Assembly: GCA_028752905.1 (NCBI GenBank)
Contig: JAQNBH010000017.1
Coordinates: 31,550,283-31,614,282, forward strand
Length of the DNA stretch: 64,000 nt
Direction of reading: 5' to 3'
From: Cladorhizidae sp. MBARI D1340-BT2
Taxonomy: Eukaryota; Porifera; Demospongiae; Poecilosclerida; Cladorhizidae
Shown: positions 22,101-32,420 of the stretch, in pieces
Layout of the letters: every line of letters begins with the position of its first letter
How positions within the stretch are numbered: position 1 is the stretch's first letter
Notes under the pieces: generated by a model
What the model saw: the letters and a program-made list of their open reading frames with translations, nothing else
The model's database searches: none
What the model was told of the DNA's origin: nothing
Position numbers and translations under genes: made by a program

Positions 22101-25100
22101 AAATAGTTAGCAATAGATAGAGAAAGTTGTAATGTAAACTTTTTTAAACCCAGCATATGCAACAATTGTTTTTTTTGTGCACCATATGTATAATGCATGA
22201 GTACTTCTCATTATATTACCATTAGATGTTCTTCTGATTGGTTATAATTATAGCTATAACTGATTCCAGAAAAAGTTGTTCCAGAATGTAGATAAAGTTT
22301 GGTATGTGAATCAATTCAACTGAGCAAACCAAAGCTACACAGAACTAAACTTTGCTATGTCCATGACCAAATTTAAAAGAATGGAAATCCATTTTGGCTA
22401 GCACATTAGACTTTCCACAGCAAAGGGTTAGCTACAGGTTGATTTCTGTTATGTAAATGTTGCTATGAAGCTTTTTGGCAGAAGGGCTCGTAATAAAGAT
22501 ACTACCCATCTAGCCAGTTTTGATCATTTTCCATCTAAGCCAGCTTACATGCTAAAGAGGAAATAAATTTACTACCTTATGGACAACATTGCACTAAAAT
22601 GTACTTCCCTATTCTACCACAATCTAAATGGTATAGACATGTTGTTGGCTAATTTTAGCTGATGCAAACAAAAGTCTAGGATAATTTAAACATTCCTTGA
22701 GGACAGGCACATGTTATGGACCAACATGCATAAGAAACAGGAAGTTAAAATGTTTTTCCCCCGTCAAATTTTAGCTGGTCAAATTTGGCTATAAAACAGT
22801 TAACCAATACTTATTGAGTATCAAGGTGTTTGCTTACGCATCAAAGAACAAAGATGAATTTTGATTTCTTAGCAACAAACCACCCACTTGTGTATATCAT
22901 TGATCGATTAAGACCTTTTTTGGTGACTTGGCATTTAGCCTTGTTGGCCAGTCAACAACAGTTGATAATGGCCTGCATATGGTCCAATTATTAATTATTT
23001 GTTGTTGCTTGCATTCGATTCACATTGTTAACATTCGTTGATTATGTCACGTAAAGCTCTGCAAACCACATATTTCTCTTCTCTATATATACCCATTTGT
23101 ACATTGAATTCATGAAAATTGTAGTGCTCTAAATACTCTTGCTGTATATTTCTCTGTACTCATTTGTACATTGAATTCATGAAAATTCTATTGCTCTAAA
23201 TACTCCTGCTATATATGAATTCCATGTAACTCATTGCTGGTCATTTTCTTATGAAGCAGTTCCTGATTGGGATGTACATAATATAGTGAGTATATTATGG
23301 AAGGATATATTGATTGGAAATTGGTATGATCATTGGTGCATTCAAAAGTAGTGCTATATAAAAGTAAATTAAATAACCAACCTTAAAGGATTCCAGGAAT
23401 GAAGTAATAGTAAACTTGTTCTTACTATATGTTTTACTCATTTGGAAGCATTTGTTATCCTTAGACAATAGACTGATCAAGATGTAAGGGTCAGAAGCTG
23501 CCAGGCCTTTGGCGATATCAACAAATACTTCCAGGTAGTCATACACATAGATACATGTTAATCGAAATTCTCCAAGATCATCCACATGATCTGCTGAAAT
23601 TCTCTAAAGAGACATCCACAAAACATCGATAAATTCAAACAAAAGTATTCAAACAACTAGTTTTTATTAATATATTAATTATAACTATATTAATGGCCTT
23701 TTGTGAAACTGGAGAATGAAATGTTTTAAATGATCCATAGCGTAAAGGTATAATGCACATGAGAAAATTTCAAATACTTATTTGTGTTCAGGCCTTTCCC
23801 ACTGTTGGTCTGACCAACTTAAAGGATCTATCGCATACTGTTACATATTATATTCCTAAGCTGAAAAATAATTTCAAAAAAAAATTCTAATGAGCTAACT
23901 CTAGTTGCAAAAAGCTTTCTTGCTTGGCTTCTTCTAAATAGGCAACATATTTGGTTACCAGCAACTGCTGCTTAACCGCCATAAGCTTCGATCTCTACAC
24001 CAACAGAGAACTGCTTCCACCCCTGCCACTTTTCTCTATGGTGGCTACAACACAAGAATTACATTCACTCTAGCAACACCAAAATATAATAAAATTATGC
24101 AAATGCAGTGTGCTTTACCACAAACTAATCAAACATAACCAAACTACTGTGAAGTCATTTGCTTCTTAACTGTATTAGTTATACACTTTTTCTAGAAATA
24201 ATAAAATTTTAGACATAAAACTGTGCACGTGTTTCTCAAGATTAATGGTGAAAAGGTGGAAAATGCAGGGTGGGATGTTCTATCCATTACTACTATATAC
24301 CTAAGTCACATATAATTCAAAACTTCCTGATGAAGACTAGAGCATCTAGTCGAAACGTCGAGAGAATACAATTTCATGTTGATTGTTGAGAAGGTTATTG
24401 TAATGTTGTTATGTCCTGAGAGTTCATTGAGTACAAAACTAGTGCATATAGATGTCACACATTTTGGCAAAATACAATAAGATTCAGAAGATTTCAAACA
24501 AGGCAAGTTAATAAATGGTCTTAAAAATAGTACACCTATGATGCTTCTGCAAATAGAGAGCGATTCAGATAATATCCTGATTCTAGTAGGTTTTGACAAA
24601 TTGTGTGTACTACATCACATGTCAACAAAGCAGTCAGCAATAAGTACATTCAAGTACCTCTTCCATGCTAAGAGGAGAGTGTTCTGCCATTTCAAACTCC
24701 TCTGGCTTGATATCTACATCCCTATTGCAAAATACAAAAAATACAGTGATTATTGTCAAAATCTTCAACAGATTGGCCACCATAATCATGTATAAAACAA
24801 ATATAGACATAGTTGGCAAAATAATGTGCAAAAATATCTGCACAATCCAGTTCACTGCACTATCATAATCATGATATTGGTTTGACTGTGGGAGCAAGCA
24901 AAATGAATGTTTGACCATCACAACTATCTTCATCAATGTTTTCTTGTAGACTCTTTCTACTGTTTTGGCCGTCAACTGCAGATAAAAACTAGACAACAAC
25001 ACCTTAGAATCACTTTAACTTCCTTGATTCTTGAGAAAGGAAATGCATGAATTCAAATCAACATCCACTACACTAGACATGTACAGCGCATAGGTATACT

Positions 25101-25853
25101 ACTTGCAGCTACTAGTAAACATTACGTTACAATAGTTGCGGCTCATTCCTCATATATATGAAAAGAAAATGGCAAACTTTGGAAAAAGAGATTTCGTTTC
25201 GGAGACAAAACTTTAAGGAAGTTTTCCCTTTCAAATTTTATAAAACCTGAAACCACCATTTCGTAGATTGGTGTAATTTACAAATTCAGCCAGCAGATAT
25301 CGAACAAGAATTTTTTATTGATGCATTTGTTATCAGTCTCCAACAATGCAGTTGTGAGTAGCAAAAACTTGTTGCTTTTTAAAAGCATGAATGTGTTGCA
25401 CCCCAGCAGCTGTGTCTGTGGAAATGCAAAACTGCATTCTATCTACAAAGATATGTTCTATAACTTATAAAGTACTAACTCTGTGTACCTTTGAAGTCAC
25501 AGGAGGGAAGTCATATGACTATATACCATGCATCATGTTGTATTATGTTCGCAGTTACTCAAGGTTATCTTACAGGCCCATGCTGCTGAACCCAGCACTG
25601 TGCCTAGAGTACTAACTCAGCAATCTACAGGAATTTCTTTTAGTTGCCACAATATATAGACTTCAATTAGCCAAGAGACCCACAGTAAATTCTGAATGTA
25701 CTGCTAGAAAGAACACATCACTTTAAACCATGTTCATCTCTCATCACCAACTCACCAAAATCTGACTCCATTTTTCTTCTTGTTACTCACAACTTGATCA
25801 TTCCTGAGCACACCTTCTGGTTTATCTTCCTCCTTAGTTAAAACAGCTTCCAT
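15966..25853 (-). CDS. Membrane-anchored five-C2-domain protein, synaptotagmin/Slp-like
   Basis: Ten exons assembled by eye, all joined in phase 0, give about 1128 residues ending in TGA at 15968-15966. Order: short N-terminus (1-21); a segment with a long hydrophobic stretch (about 64-104), probably membrane-inserted; C2A-1, C2B-1 and a Ser/Pro-rich linker (128-556); C2A-2, C2B-2 and linker (557-982); a final C2A-3 (983-1128). C2 hallmarks include SDPYILISLL, FLGEIKIPL, NPVWEEE, LGCLKLGL and WEAMLKEPGTCVECW. Most Ca2+-binding aspartates are missing or replaced, so most domains are probably Ca2+-independent phospholipid or protein binders in membrane trafficking. Cassettes 1 and 2 are recent tandem duplicates. 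Splicing is inferred from sequence only; exon 2 is the least sure. Confidence 0.72.
16541..16774 (-). CDS. C2 gene exon 9: C2A-3, first half
   Basis: Acceptor atattacag, donor CAG|GTTAGT, 78 codons, phase 0. It encodes SETGEVLVSVQHINKHFSVF and FPNPYIRASI..TKRNTRNPVYRQTF. It is a divergent relative of exons 3 and 6, with NPY in place of DPY. Confidence 0.75.
17546..18445 (-). CDS. C2 gene exon 8: C2B-2 and linker
   Basis: Duplicate of exon 5, three codons shorter in the linker (300 codons), with a strong donor AAG|GTGAGA. The C2B part differs from exon 5 at only a few residues, while the linker differs more. Reading through the donor again gives an 11-codon tail and a stop (VRKTSINSPTA, stop at 17510). 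Confidence 0.8.
18544..18699 (-). CDS. C2 gene exon 7: C2A-2, second half
   Basis: Duplicate of exon 4: 52 codons, phase 0, acceptor tctttgcatag, donor AAG|GTACAG. It encodes VWDSNPKEKDDFLGEI. Confidence 0.78.
20001..20222 (-). CDS. C2 gene exon 6: C2A-2, first half
   Basis: Duplicate of exon 3 with the same acceptor, donor, phase and 74-codon length. Differences include ARS-type changes at the start and GLEASDPY for GLAASDPY. Confidence 0.75.
20912..21820 (-). CDS. C2 gene exon 5: C2B-1 and Ser/Pro-rich linker
   Basis: Acceptor atatatcag, donor ATG|GTGAGA, 303 codons, phase 0. It encodes a C2B domain with the poly-basic strand (RKGLRKTKVKRNKLNPVWEE) and the WEAMLKEPGTCVECW ending typical of Slp/rabphilin-type C2B, then about 150 low-complexity Ser/Pro/Thr residues. 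If the donor is not used, the frame runs on 11 codons to a stop at 20876 (VRKTSINSPAA). The loop aspartates are replaced (NSY, CVKNRKR). Confidence 0.8.
21900..22055 (-). CDS. C2 gene exon 4: C2A-1, second half
   Basis: Acceptor tctttgcatag, donor AAG|GTACAG, 52 codons, phase 0. It encodes FTLWLSVWDSNPKGKDDFLGEIKIPLS-type loop 3 and strand sequence of a C2 domain. One of the usual paired loop-3 aspartates is Ser. It differs from exon 7 at one residue (Gly for Glu after NPK). Confidence 0.78.
23382..23603 (-). CDS. C2 gene exon 3: C2A-1, first half
   Basis: Acceptor ctctttag, donor AAG|GTTGGT, 74 codons, phase 0. It encodes GEFRLTCIYVYDYLEVFVDI and KGLAASDPYILISLLSKD. The loop-1 aspartate of classical C2A domains is absent, while the SDPY aspartate is kept. 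It is nearly identical to exon 6. Confidence 0.75.
24327..24359 (+). ncRNA. Hammerhead-ribozyme-like motif, best copy
   Basis: CTGATGA is followed by a perfect 7-bp hairpin (GACTAGA gca TCTAGTC), then GAAA and CGTC. All conserved core nucleotides of a minimal-stem-III hammerhead are present, and the expected cleavage site is after the C at 24359. It lies in intron 2 of the C2 gene, antisense to it, with the family tail gagaaggttattgtaa about 30 bases on. Stem I is only about 3 bp by eye. Confidence 0.55.
24658..24975 (-). CDS. C2 gene exon 2, candidate membrane segment
   Basis: The acceptor tttttatctgcag ends at 24976 and the donor is GAG|GTACTT. The frame is open for 106 codons and in phase with exons 1 and 3. 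It encodes a basic stretch (ERVYKKTLMK), then about 40 hydrophobic residues (W64 to C104), then an acidic tail (DIKPEEFEMAEHSPLSMEE). An alternative acceptor (ttgcaatag at 24725) would keep only the acidic tail and drop the membrane segment, but then the phase would not match exon 1. Confidence 0.45.
25791..25853 (-). CDS. C2 gene exon 1
   Basis: ATG at 25853 is in good context (GCAATGG). It encodes 21 acidic/charged residues (MEAVLTKEEDKPEG...) and ends before a strong donor GTGAGT at 25790. It ends in phase 0, matching exon 2. A promoter-like region lies directly upstream. Confidence 0.6.
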
Positions 25854-26000
25854 TGCAGCAGAATTTATTGAATATTTGAACAGATTCACAACACCTTTTC
25901 ACTACTCGAGCGTTCGCTTGGGTATATAGCGTTGCGTCTGATTGCAGACGTATAGTCCGCATGCGCGGCGTGTGTGACGTAACTTCACCATTACGCAGAT
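25854..26000 (-). promoter_or_regulatory. Promoter region of the C2 gene
   Basis: The most CpG-rich stretch nearby, just upstream of exon 1. It has an NRF-1-like core GCATGCGC (25959-25966), a CRE-like TGACGTAA (25975-25982) and a TATATA-like tgggtatatagc near 25920. The spacing to the ATG (about 70-130 bases) suits a short 5' UTR. Confidence 0.5.
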
Positions 26001-26600
26001 CCCCACCGCAACTAATGATTGGATACACTTCCCACTCGACCCCTCTCAGCTGATAGTCACCTTGTTTCAGGACTTTTGTCACCAAGCCCTGAAGAGGAGA
26101 CAGTTGTATTTTTTTAACTTTTTTTAAACTGGTGGTTACAAATTTAGAGCTCTGTAGATTCTTCAAACTTCATGGTATGGACTTGATATATAGCTGAAAA
26201 GATAGGTCGCTCTGTGTGCTCTCTTTTGATACCAAAATATGTTTCATAGGATAACTATAGGCAAGTTACTAGACCCTAAAGTTAAAGTGGAGGGACCTCA
26301 ACAACCTGCATCCCAAAGTCCCCATGAAAATGCAGCCGTCGCCCCTATGTCCATTTGTCTATGCATCTTCTCCACCATTGAGCTGCAGCACTCTGCTGCC
26401 CCTCCCACAGCAACTCCTGCACCATTAACAAAATCCCTGTTTCTGCAACTGTGACCTTTTAGATCGCTACTTGGATATCTGCTCTGTTCTTCCATTGTCC
26501 TAGCTCATACGCTTGAATCTGCTTAAAGAGAGCTACTGATTTAGTTGTTATTCTGCTATCACTTGAACTTATTAACTATAGTATTTCAATCGATTGGCAA
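26001..26600. other. No gene recognised
   Basis: Short ORFs on both strands without recognisable motifs. It lies between the C2-gene promoter and the gypsy-2 remnant. Confidence 0.5.
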
Positions 26601-28400
26601 AATTATCCCACTGCTGCTAAGGCCTTGACAGAGTTTTTAGGCATGGTAAATTTTTACCACAGATTTGCGCCCCATGCCACTGCCCTCATGGGTCTACACA
26701 TAGCATGTCCCATACGCAAGGTCCGGACTTTTGGTGGACCGCACAAATGCAGTCAGCATTTGACATAATTCTTGGCCTATGCAACCCTACTTGTCCATCC
26801 AAGCACCTCTGCCACCACGTGGCTCATCGTGCGCATCTGACTTGGCAATTGGAGGAGTGCTTGAACAGTTCCTGGATGGTAGCTGGAAACCACTAGCTTT
26901 CTACTCCAGGAAGCTGGATAGAGCAAGAAAAATTACAGCACCTTCAATCATGAACTCCTAGCAATGTATACTGCAGTCAAGCACTTTAGTTATTAGGTGG
27001 AAGGACGGCAGTTTCACATCAACTCTGATCACAAACCACTCTCTTTTGCCTTTGTCAGCAGCTCTGAATGCTGGACTCCAAGGCAAGAATGGCATGTCGC
27101 CTTTATAGCTGAATATACCACAGACATGCGACACATTCATGGCAGAGACAATGCAGTCGCCGATGCTCTCTCACGTGTAGAGCTTAGTGTGAGTCCTGTG
27201 TGCATGGCTGCAGGTCTACAAGATCTTGAACTACTTGGCTTGGCATGGGAACAACAGGAGTGGCTGGAATCCAAGCATAGTGCATAACTATTACCTGATT
27301 GATCCTTACTGATGTACTGATCCCAGGTGCAAACAATACCTTGCTGTGCGACACCTCCATAGGGTTTTCATGACCCATTGTTCCCCCTGTTTGGCAATGA
27401 GCTGTCTTTGATGCCATCCATGCCATGATGGCCTACCACACCTGAGCATTAAAAACAACGAGGAAGATGGAGGCAGCACATTTTGAGTGGAATGGCATAA
27501 ACAAGCAGGTGTGTATCTGGGCCAAAACATGCATGTGCTGCCAGAATGCTAAGGTAGAATGACATGTGACTGCCCCGCTAGAACATGGAACAGACCGCCG
27601 CTTCCAAGAAATCACATTGATATTTTGGGACCACTGCTCATTTCACAACGTAATACCTACCGCTTCACCATCAATCGCTACATATGATGGCCAGAAGCTG
27701 TCTGATTACAGCTGCCTCATGTGCCCATACCCTCCTTTCTAAACATATTGCACGGTTTGGAGTACCAACAGATACCACTTCTGATAGAGGGGCGCAATTC
27801 ACCTCAGCCTTGTGGATAGCCCTGAGTACACTACTTGGGGCACAACTGCATCGCACAACTGCCTATCATCCACAGGCAAGTAGTATTGTTGAACAGTTTC
27901 ATAGGCAGTTAAAAGCAGCACTAAATGCCCGTCTGATAGGGCCTTATTGGTCGGATGAACTTTTATTAGTCTTTTCTTGGCATCCGCTCAGCTCCCAAGG
28001 AAGACCTTAGATGTGTTCCTTCTGAACTTGCCTATGGCACAACGGTTCACCTACCAGGGGAGTTCTTTGGAGCTGGAACATCACCTACTGAACCAAATGT
28101 GTCTGATCTGCTTACACACCTGTGCACCACCATGGCTGGACTGAGACCGAAAGAGACGCCATCACAGACAACAAACTGCCCACATGCCTGTCGACTTGAG
28201 AGCTGAACATTTATATTTGTCCGATATGATGCACATCACACACCCCTGCAGTGTACCAACGATGGACCATTTAGAGTCCTTGAGAGGGCTGCTAAGTACT
28301 TTACTTTGGACCTAAATGGCCCATGTGACTGACACAGTATCAGTTGATCACCTCAAACCTGCATTTTTGGACATTGATTCTCTACATGAAGGTACAGGAT
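26600..28400 (+). pseudogene. Ty3/gypsy pol remnant, conventional order (gypsy-2)
   Basis: Frames in order give the end of RT (EFLGMVNFYHRFAPHATAL), RNase H (GGVLEQFLDGSWKPLAFYSR; HINSDHKPLSFAF; GRDNAVADALSR), integrase zinc region (NKQVCIWAKTCMCCQNAK), integrase core (IARFGVPTDTTSDRGAQF; TTAYHPQ; VEQFHRQLKAAL) and C-terminal region (GPFRVLERAAKYFTLDLNG; VDHLKPAF). RT therefore precedes integrase, as in ordinary Ty3/gypsy elements. Many stops and frameshifts are present and no LTRs were found. It is unrelated in structure to the element at 41379. Confidence 0.82.
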
Positions 28401-29090
28401 CTCAGCATTCAGATAGACTACAAAAATCAGTGACTCTACCACCTCAGTGGCGGTTTCAGAAGGGATCGACTGGTCTCGTTCGAGGCCCCCTTTTCTCTAA
28501 TCTCCCAAACTCCAACTAAACAACAAATCTGCAATGTTTTTTTGCCTTTTCTTGCTTTTTGCTTTTTCTTTTGGCTAGCTATGTTTCCTCTGCTAGCTGG
28601 CTGACCCACAGTCTGTGAAGCCACACCCCAAGTGTGGGAAATGTAGGGGTGTGGCTGCACCAGACTAAACCTTATACCTTTATCCTCGTTCCAAATGTTT
28701 AGCACCTGGTTCATTACCTCCCAGAGGGATTTACTGTCGACTCCTGTCACCCACCAAATATCTTACTCATTGCTCAGTCGGCTTTTTTTAAAGCCACCCC
28801 TGACCCCCCTACAGCTAAGTAAATTGATCTAAACTGAGCAGTGATTGAGAATATTATGCAAAGATTGCTAACTTAGTAGTAGTACTAGCTAGCTATAGTA
28901 CTTGCAGCTAGCCACTACTGCTAGCTAGTAGAGTCAATTTAAATAGTAATTTCCACATTTAATGCATAGGATGCATAGGAAACAAAAAAAGACCAACAAG
29001 AACACCACTTTTCCATCTCAAGCTGTGGTATATACCTGTCACTCTTCCTGGGTATCCTGCTTCAGTCCATTGTGTCTCCTCCTAGCCCTC
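28401..29090. other. No gene recognised
   Basis: Low-complexity T-rich and gctagcta-rich stretches. No coding or RNA feature was recognised. Confidence 0.5.
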
Positions 29091-29575
29091 CGTGTCTGCG
29101 ATTCTCACCCAGCCTCTGTGTCTGTCACAGAGCACTCTCTATCTGTGTCTCCCACCCAGCCCTCTCTGTGTATGTCTCCCACCTAGCCCTCTCTGTGGGT
29201 GTCTCCCACCCATCCCTCTCTGTGTGTCTCTCCCACCAAGCCCTCTCTGTGGGTCACCCAGACCTCTATGTGTGTCTCTCCCACCCAGCCCTCTATGTGT
29301 GTGTCTCCCACCCATCCCTCTCTGTGTGACTGTAGCTGTTTGGCTTCTCAGTATGTGCCAGGAATTATATATATATGGCTATACTTGCTTGTAATAAGAG
29401 CAATACAAACTGGATGTAGAAATCTAACATGCTGGGTTGCTATCAGGTATCAGATTTCCAGTGTGTGTCTCCCACCTATATAGCCCTATCTGTGTGTCTC
29501 TCCCACCCAGCCCTCTGTATGTGTGTGTGTCTCCCACCCAGCCCTCCGGCTCTGTCTGTATCTCCCCCTTCTACT
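29091..29575 (+). repeat. CT/GT-rich minisatellite
   Basis: About ten imperfect copies of a unit of roughly 30 bases (tgtgtctcccacccagccctctc) at 29110-29330 and again at 29460-29560, split by about 130 bases of unrelated sequence. It is open in several frames and yields Cys/Leu/Pro- or Ser/Pro-rich peptides, an artefact of the repeat. Confidence 0.85.
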
Positions 29576-32154
29576 GTCTGTTCTGTTCTTTGCATACTCT
29601 TAGATAGCTGTTAGTGCTCTGAGTCTAGCTGAGTGTTCTGTCTTCATTGCTACTTCTAAAACTTTGACTACATTATTGGAGATTAATTGTGTTACCTTTC
29701 AAAACTCGTCAACGATACATTACAATAGCCATTGCATAAAAACAGAGTTAATTGATTATACAAGTTAATCATTTTTTATATTTTATGTTGCAAATTCAGT
29801 ATGCTATGGATTATATTAAAACATCATAAACAGTTTAAGTGTGCTTTAAGATTTCTGGTTTTAAAGGCAATGTTTCAAACAAAATACTTCGGTTTAATCA
29901 GGGCAAATGTAATATTTTGATTATTAATTCTGCACGAAGAAAAAACAAAAATGACAAAACATAAACAAAATAATAACAAAAAAGATTTTATAATGATATA
30001 TAGACATGTGCAAATGGTGAGCTCAAGCTTCTTCGATGACATTGACAGTTACACATGATAATGTGCCCTAGATCTTGGTGTGTAAATAAGGGAAACTCAA
30101 GTGAGCTTGTTAGTCAGCTTTTGCATGTCCTATTGCAACCTTATTATTATTAAATCTTAACCCCATCCATTCTCAATATTCTACTTTGGCCCCTGTAACC
30201 ACCAACACCAAATTTTGTGGAAACAGACTTCAGTGATAAAAATGGAAGGAATTCCTAGTTGAACAAGTGCTGCACATTCTACTTACATTTAAAGGACGGT
30301 GCCCCAATAGATATGTCGGTTGGATCTACCCATTATCATATCTCAGCTCTCATATATTTGCACATGAAACTATACCCATCACTATCTCTCTGATATGTTA
30401 CTCTGTTGATATATATTCTGAGCATGAAGTCATTAATTACATGCATTCCCTGGGAAATGCATTGCCAGTAAAAAGCCATTGCCCTGTATTCTTCTTTCAC
30501 TTTCCTGTTTGAAGACCAAACACTCTGTTGGAGAGTAAAATATAAAATTAATCAAAAGATAAATCTTCAGTATTTTATACAGCTGAGGATCACAACATAA
30601 GTGTATAGAATATAAAAGCATCTTTACTGGAGTATGGGTTGCACTGCAGTATAGACCCAGTGCAATAGCATCAGGTTTGATACTGGTGCTTTAGTTATCC
30701 TTTCTATTTTCCTGATTATGCTGGAGAGAGAGTTGATGAAAGAGGGCAATGAAAATGGCCTATATGAACTAAGTTGAGAAGACAATACTGATGCTTGGCC
30801 TGCTGCAGCATAGCTTCATCCATGGAATGTAGCTATTCTTCTATTATCTCCTAGTCTTTACACAGAAAACAATTACACAACTACAAAAGTATGAAGTGCT
30901 ATCAGCGATTTATATGTGATTGGGTGAGAGTAATCTGTGCATATGACTAGAGAGTCAAGGTTGGGTAGGAGGGGTGAAACCACTTCATCTATGTATAGCA
31001 AAGTATTACGGAAAGGTATCAATCAATTATTACCAGAAGTTACCTGTATGCTCACTTAGTCTATCAGTACACATGAGCACAAACAATGCAAACTCTGCTG
31101 GTTCCGTCATATTTCTTTTATAATCAAAACTATACAGGTTAACTTGTCAGCAAAGAAAGTTGCTCCAGGGAAGAGGGGTTGGGTATGCTTCACTATTATT
31201 TGATATTTAAGGTAGCTAGGGTATTTCATTAGTAACCTTGCCACATTGCGTAATTTGACAGCTATCGTTGCCAATGCAAAATATGCAAGAGCAAGTATAC
31301 CCCTAAACAACAAGGCCTATGATGCCATGTGCCATACCATTTCTGATATAGGTGGCTTCTCATAACATATGCCCCACAAAAACTTCATTGATTTGTCCTT
31401 CAATAATGCCTAAGCAATCTCATGAAAATCTATAAGCTTTTTTTTTTTTGGCATGATGCCACTAATAAACAAACAGCCACACAAACAAACCATGGTTAAA
31501 ACATTACCTTCTTGGTAGATGAATAAAAGATAGTGTGGAAATAGAGTTTACATATATATGTGCACTACAATCTAAATACAATTAAATAAAAGGTGGTAAA
31601 TAGATGGTCAAGAATTGCAGTAGAACATTGTGCTACTTATGAGAACCAAAGATTGATGAGAGCTGCAGTGTTTCTTCTTTGTAGTGATAGAGTAATGCAT
31701 TGGTGAAGATCTTTTCCATGGCCAGTGATCCCCTCGTGAGTCCTGTATGTGCTATAAGTTTTATGACCACTGGAATAATAAAATTACGAAGGATAAGGGA
31801 GTAGTGAAGGTCTCCCTAAGAGGTCTGCTTAACTCCAATAACAGAATCTGACTTGTTATAAACACCATCCTGCTGGGATTCCCAGTAGGAGAGCAGGTTG
31901 GTTACCCGGTGTACACATGGTCCTGTCCAACGGAATTCTAATTTTCATAGAGTCAGAGTTAATATGTTGTTGTTTTTGTCTTTTTTAAAAGGTTACTTCA
32001 GTGTTTCTTGTAAGCAAGTGGGAGTGGTAGTACACCCCTATTTGACATCCTCTAAGTCACCATCCACTCAGTTCATGAAGCACAGCCTTCCCTCAGACCC
32101 TTTTCTGGATACATCCTCTGCACAAGGGAGGGAACAAATAAAACCTTTCAAAAT
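29576..32154. other. No gene recognised
   Basis: AT-rich sequence without recognisable domains, splice-linked ORFs or RNA genes. Confidence 0.5.
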
Positions 32155-32420
32155 CAAGGATTAATCAGACCTTTATAAAAAAAAGCTATGAGCCTACAGT
32201 GAGATCTTCATAGACAAACAAGCTAAAACATAATAAACATAGAGAAGATCCCCTACTTCCTAAGCTTATATCATAGTGGGCAAGTAGAGAAGTGCCTTAA
32301 TGGCCCATAACTACAGTGCTATTACTCCTCAATGCATTCCCACTAACTGTTTTGTTTCTGATGTAGGCTAGCCAAACATCTAGCCGAAACAGTCATTGTT
32401 AGAGAAGCTTCCTTAGGCAT
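32155..32420 (+). repeat. Interspersed repeat, third copy
   Basis: It matches blocks at 14186-14660 and 61575-62080 (ttaatcagac.tttataaaa, atgagcctacag, agatcccctac, agtgggcaagtagagaagtgcctta). Here the parts lie in one continuous orientation, which may be the original arrangement. Confidence 0.6.
32358..32394 (+). ncRNA. Hammerhead-like motif, variant
   Basis: CTGATGT, hairpin GGCTAG..CTAGCC with a loop, then GAAACAGTC. The last base of CTGATGA is T, so activity is doubtful. It lies at the 3' end of the interspersed repeat. Confidence 0.35.

Larger units (their letters stand above)
20433..23814. repeat. Intragenic tandem duplication, unit 1
   Basis: It covers exons 3-5 and is the partner of 17035-20432. 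Corresponding exons start 3381 bases apart and end about 3366 apart. Because all exon boundaries are phase 0, the duplication adds a complete C2A+C2B cassette without breaking the frame. Confidence 0.9.

Noticed and set aside
29072..29394. Overlapping ORFs rich in Cys, Pro and Leu
   Set aside because: They are translations of the CT/GT minisatellite, open in several frames at once.
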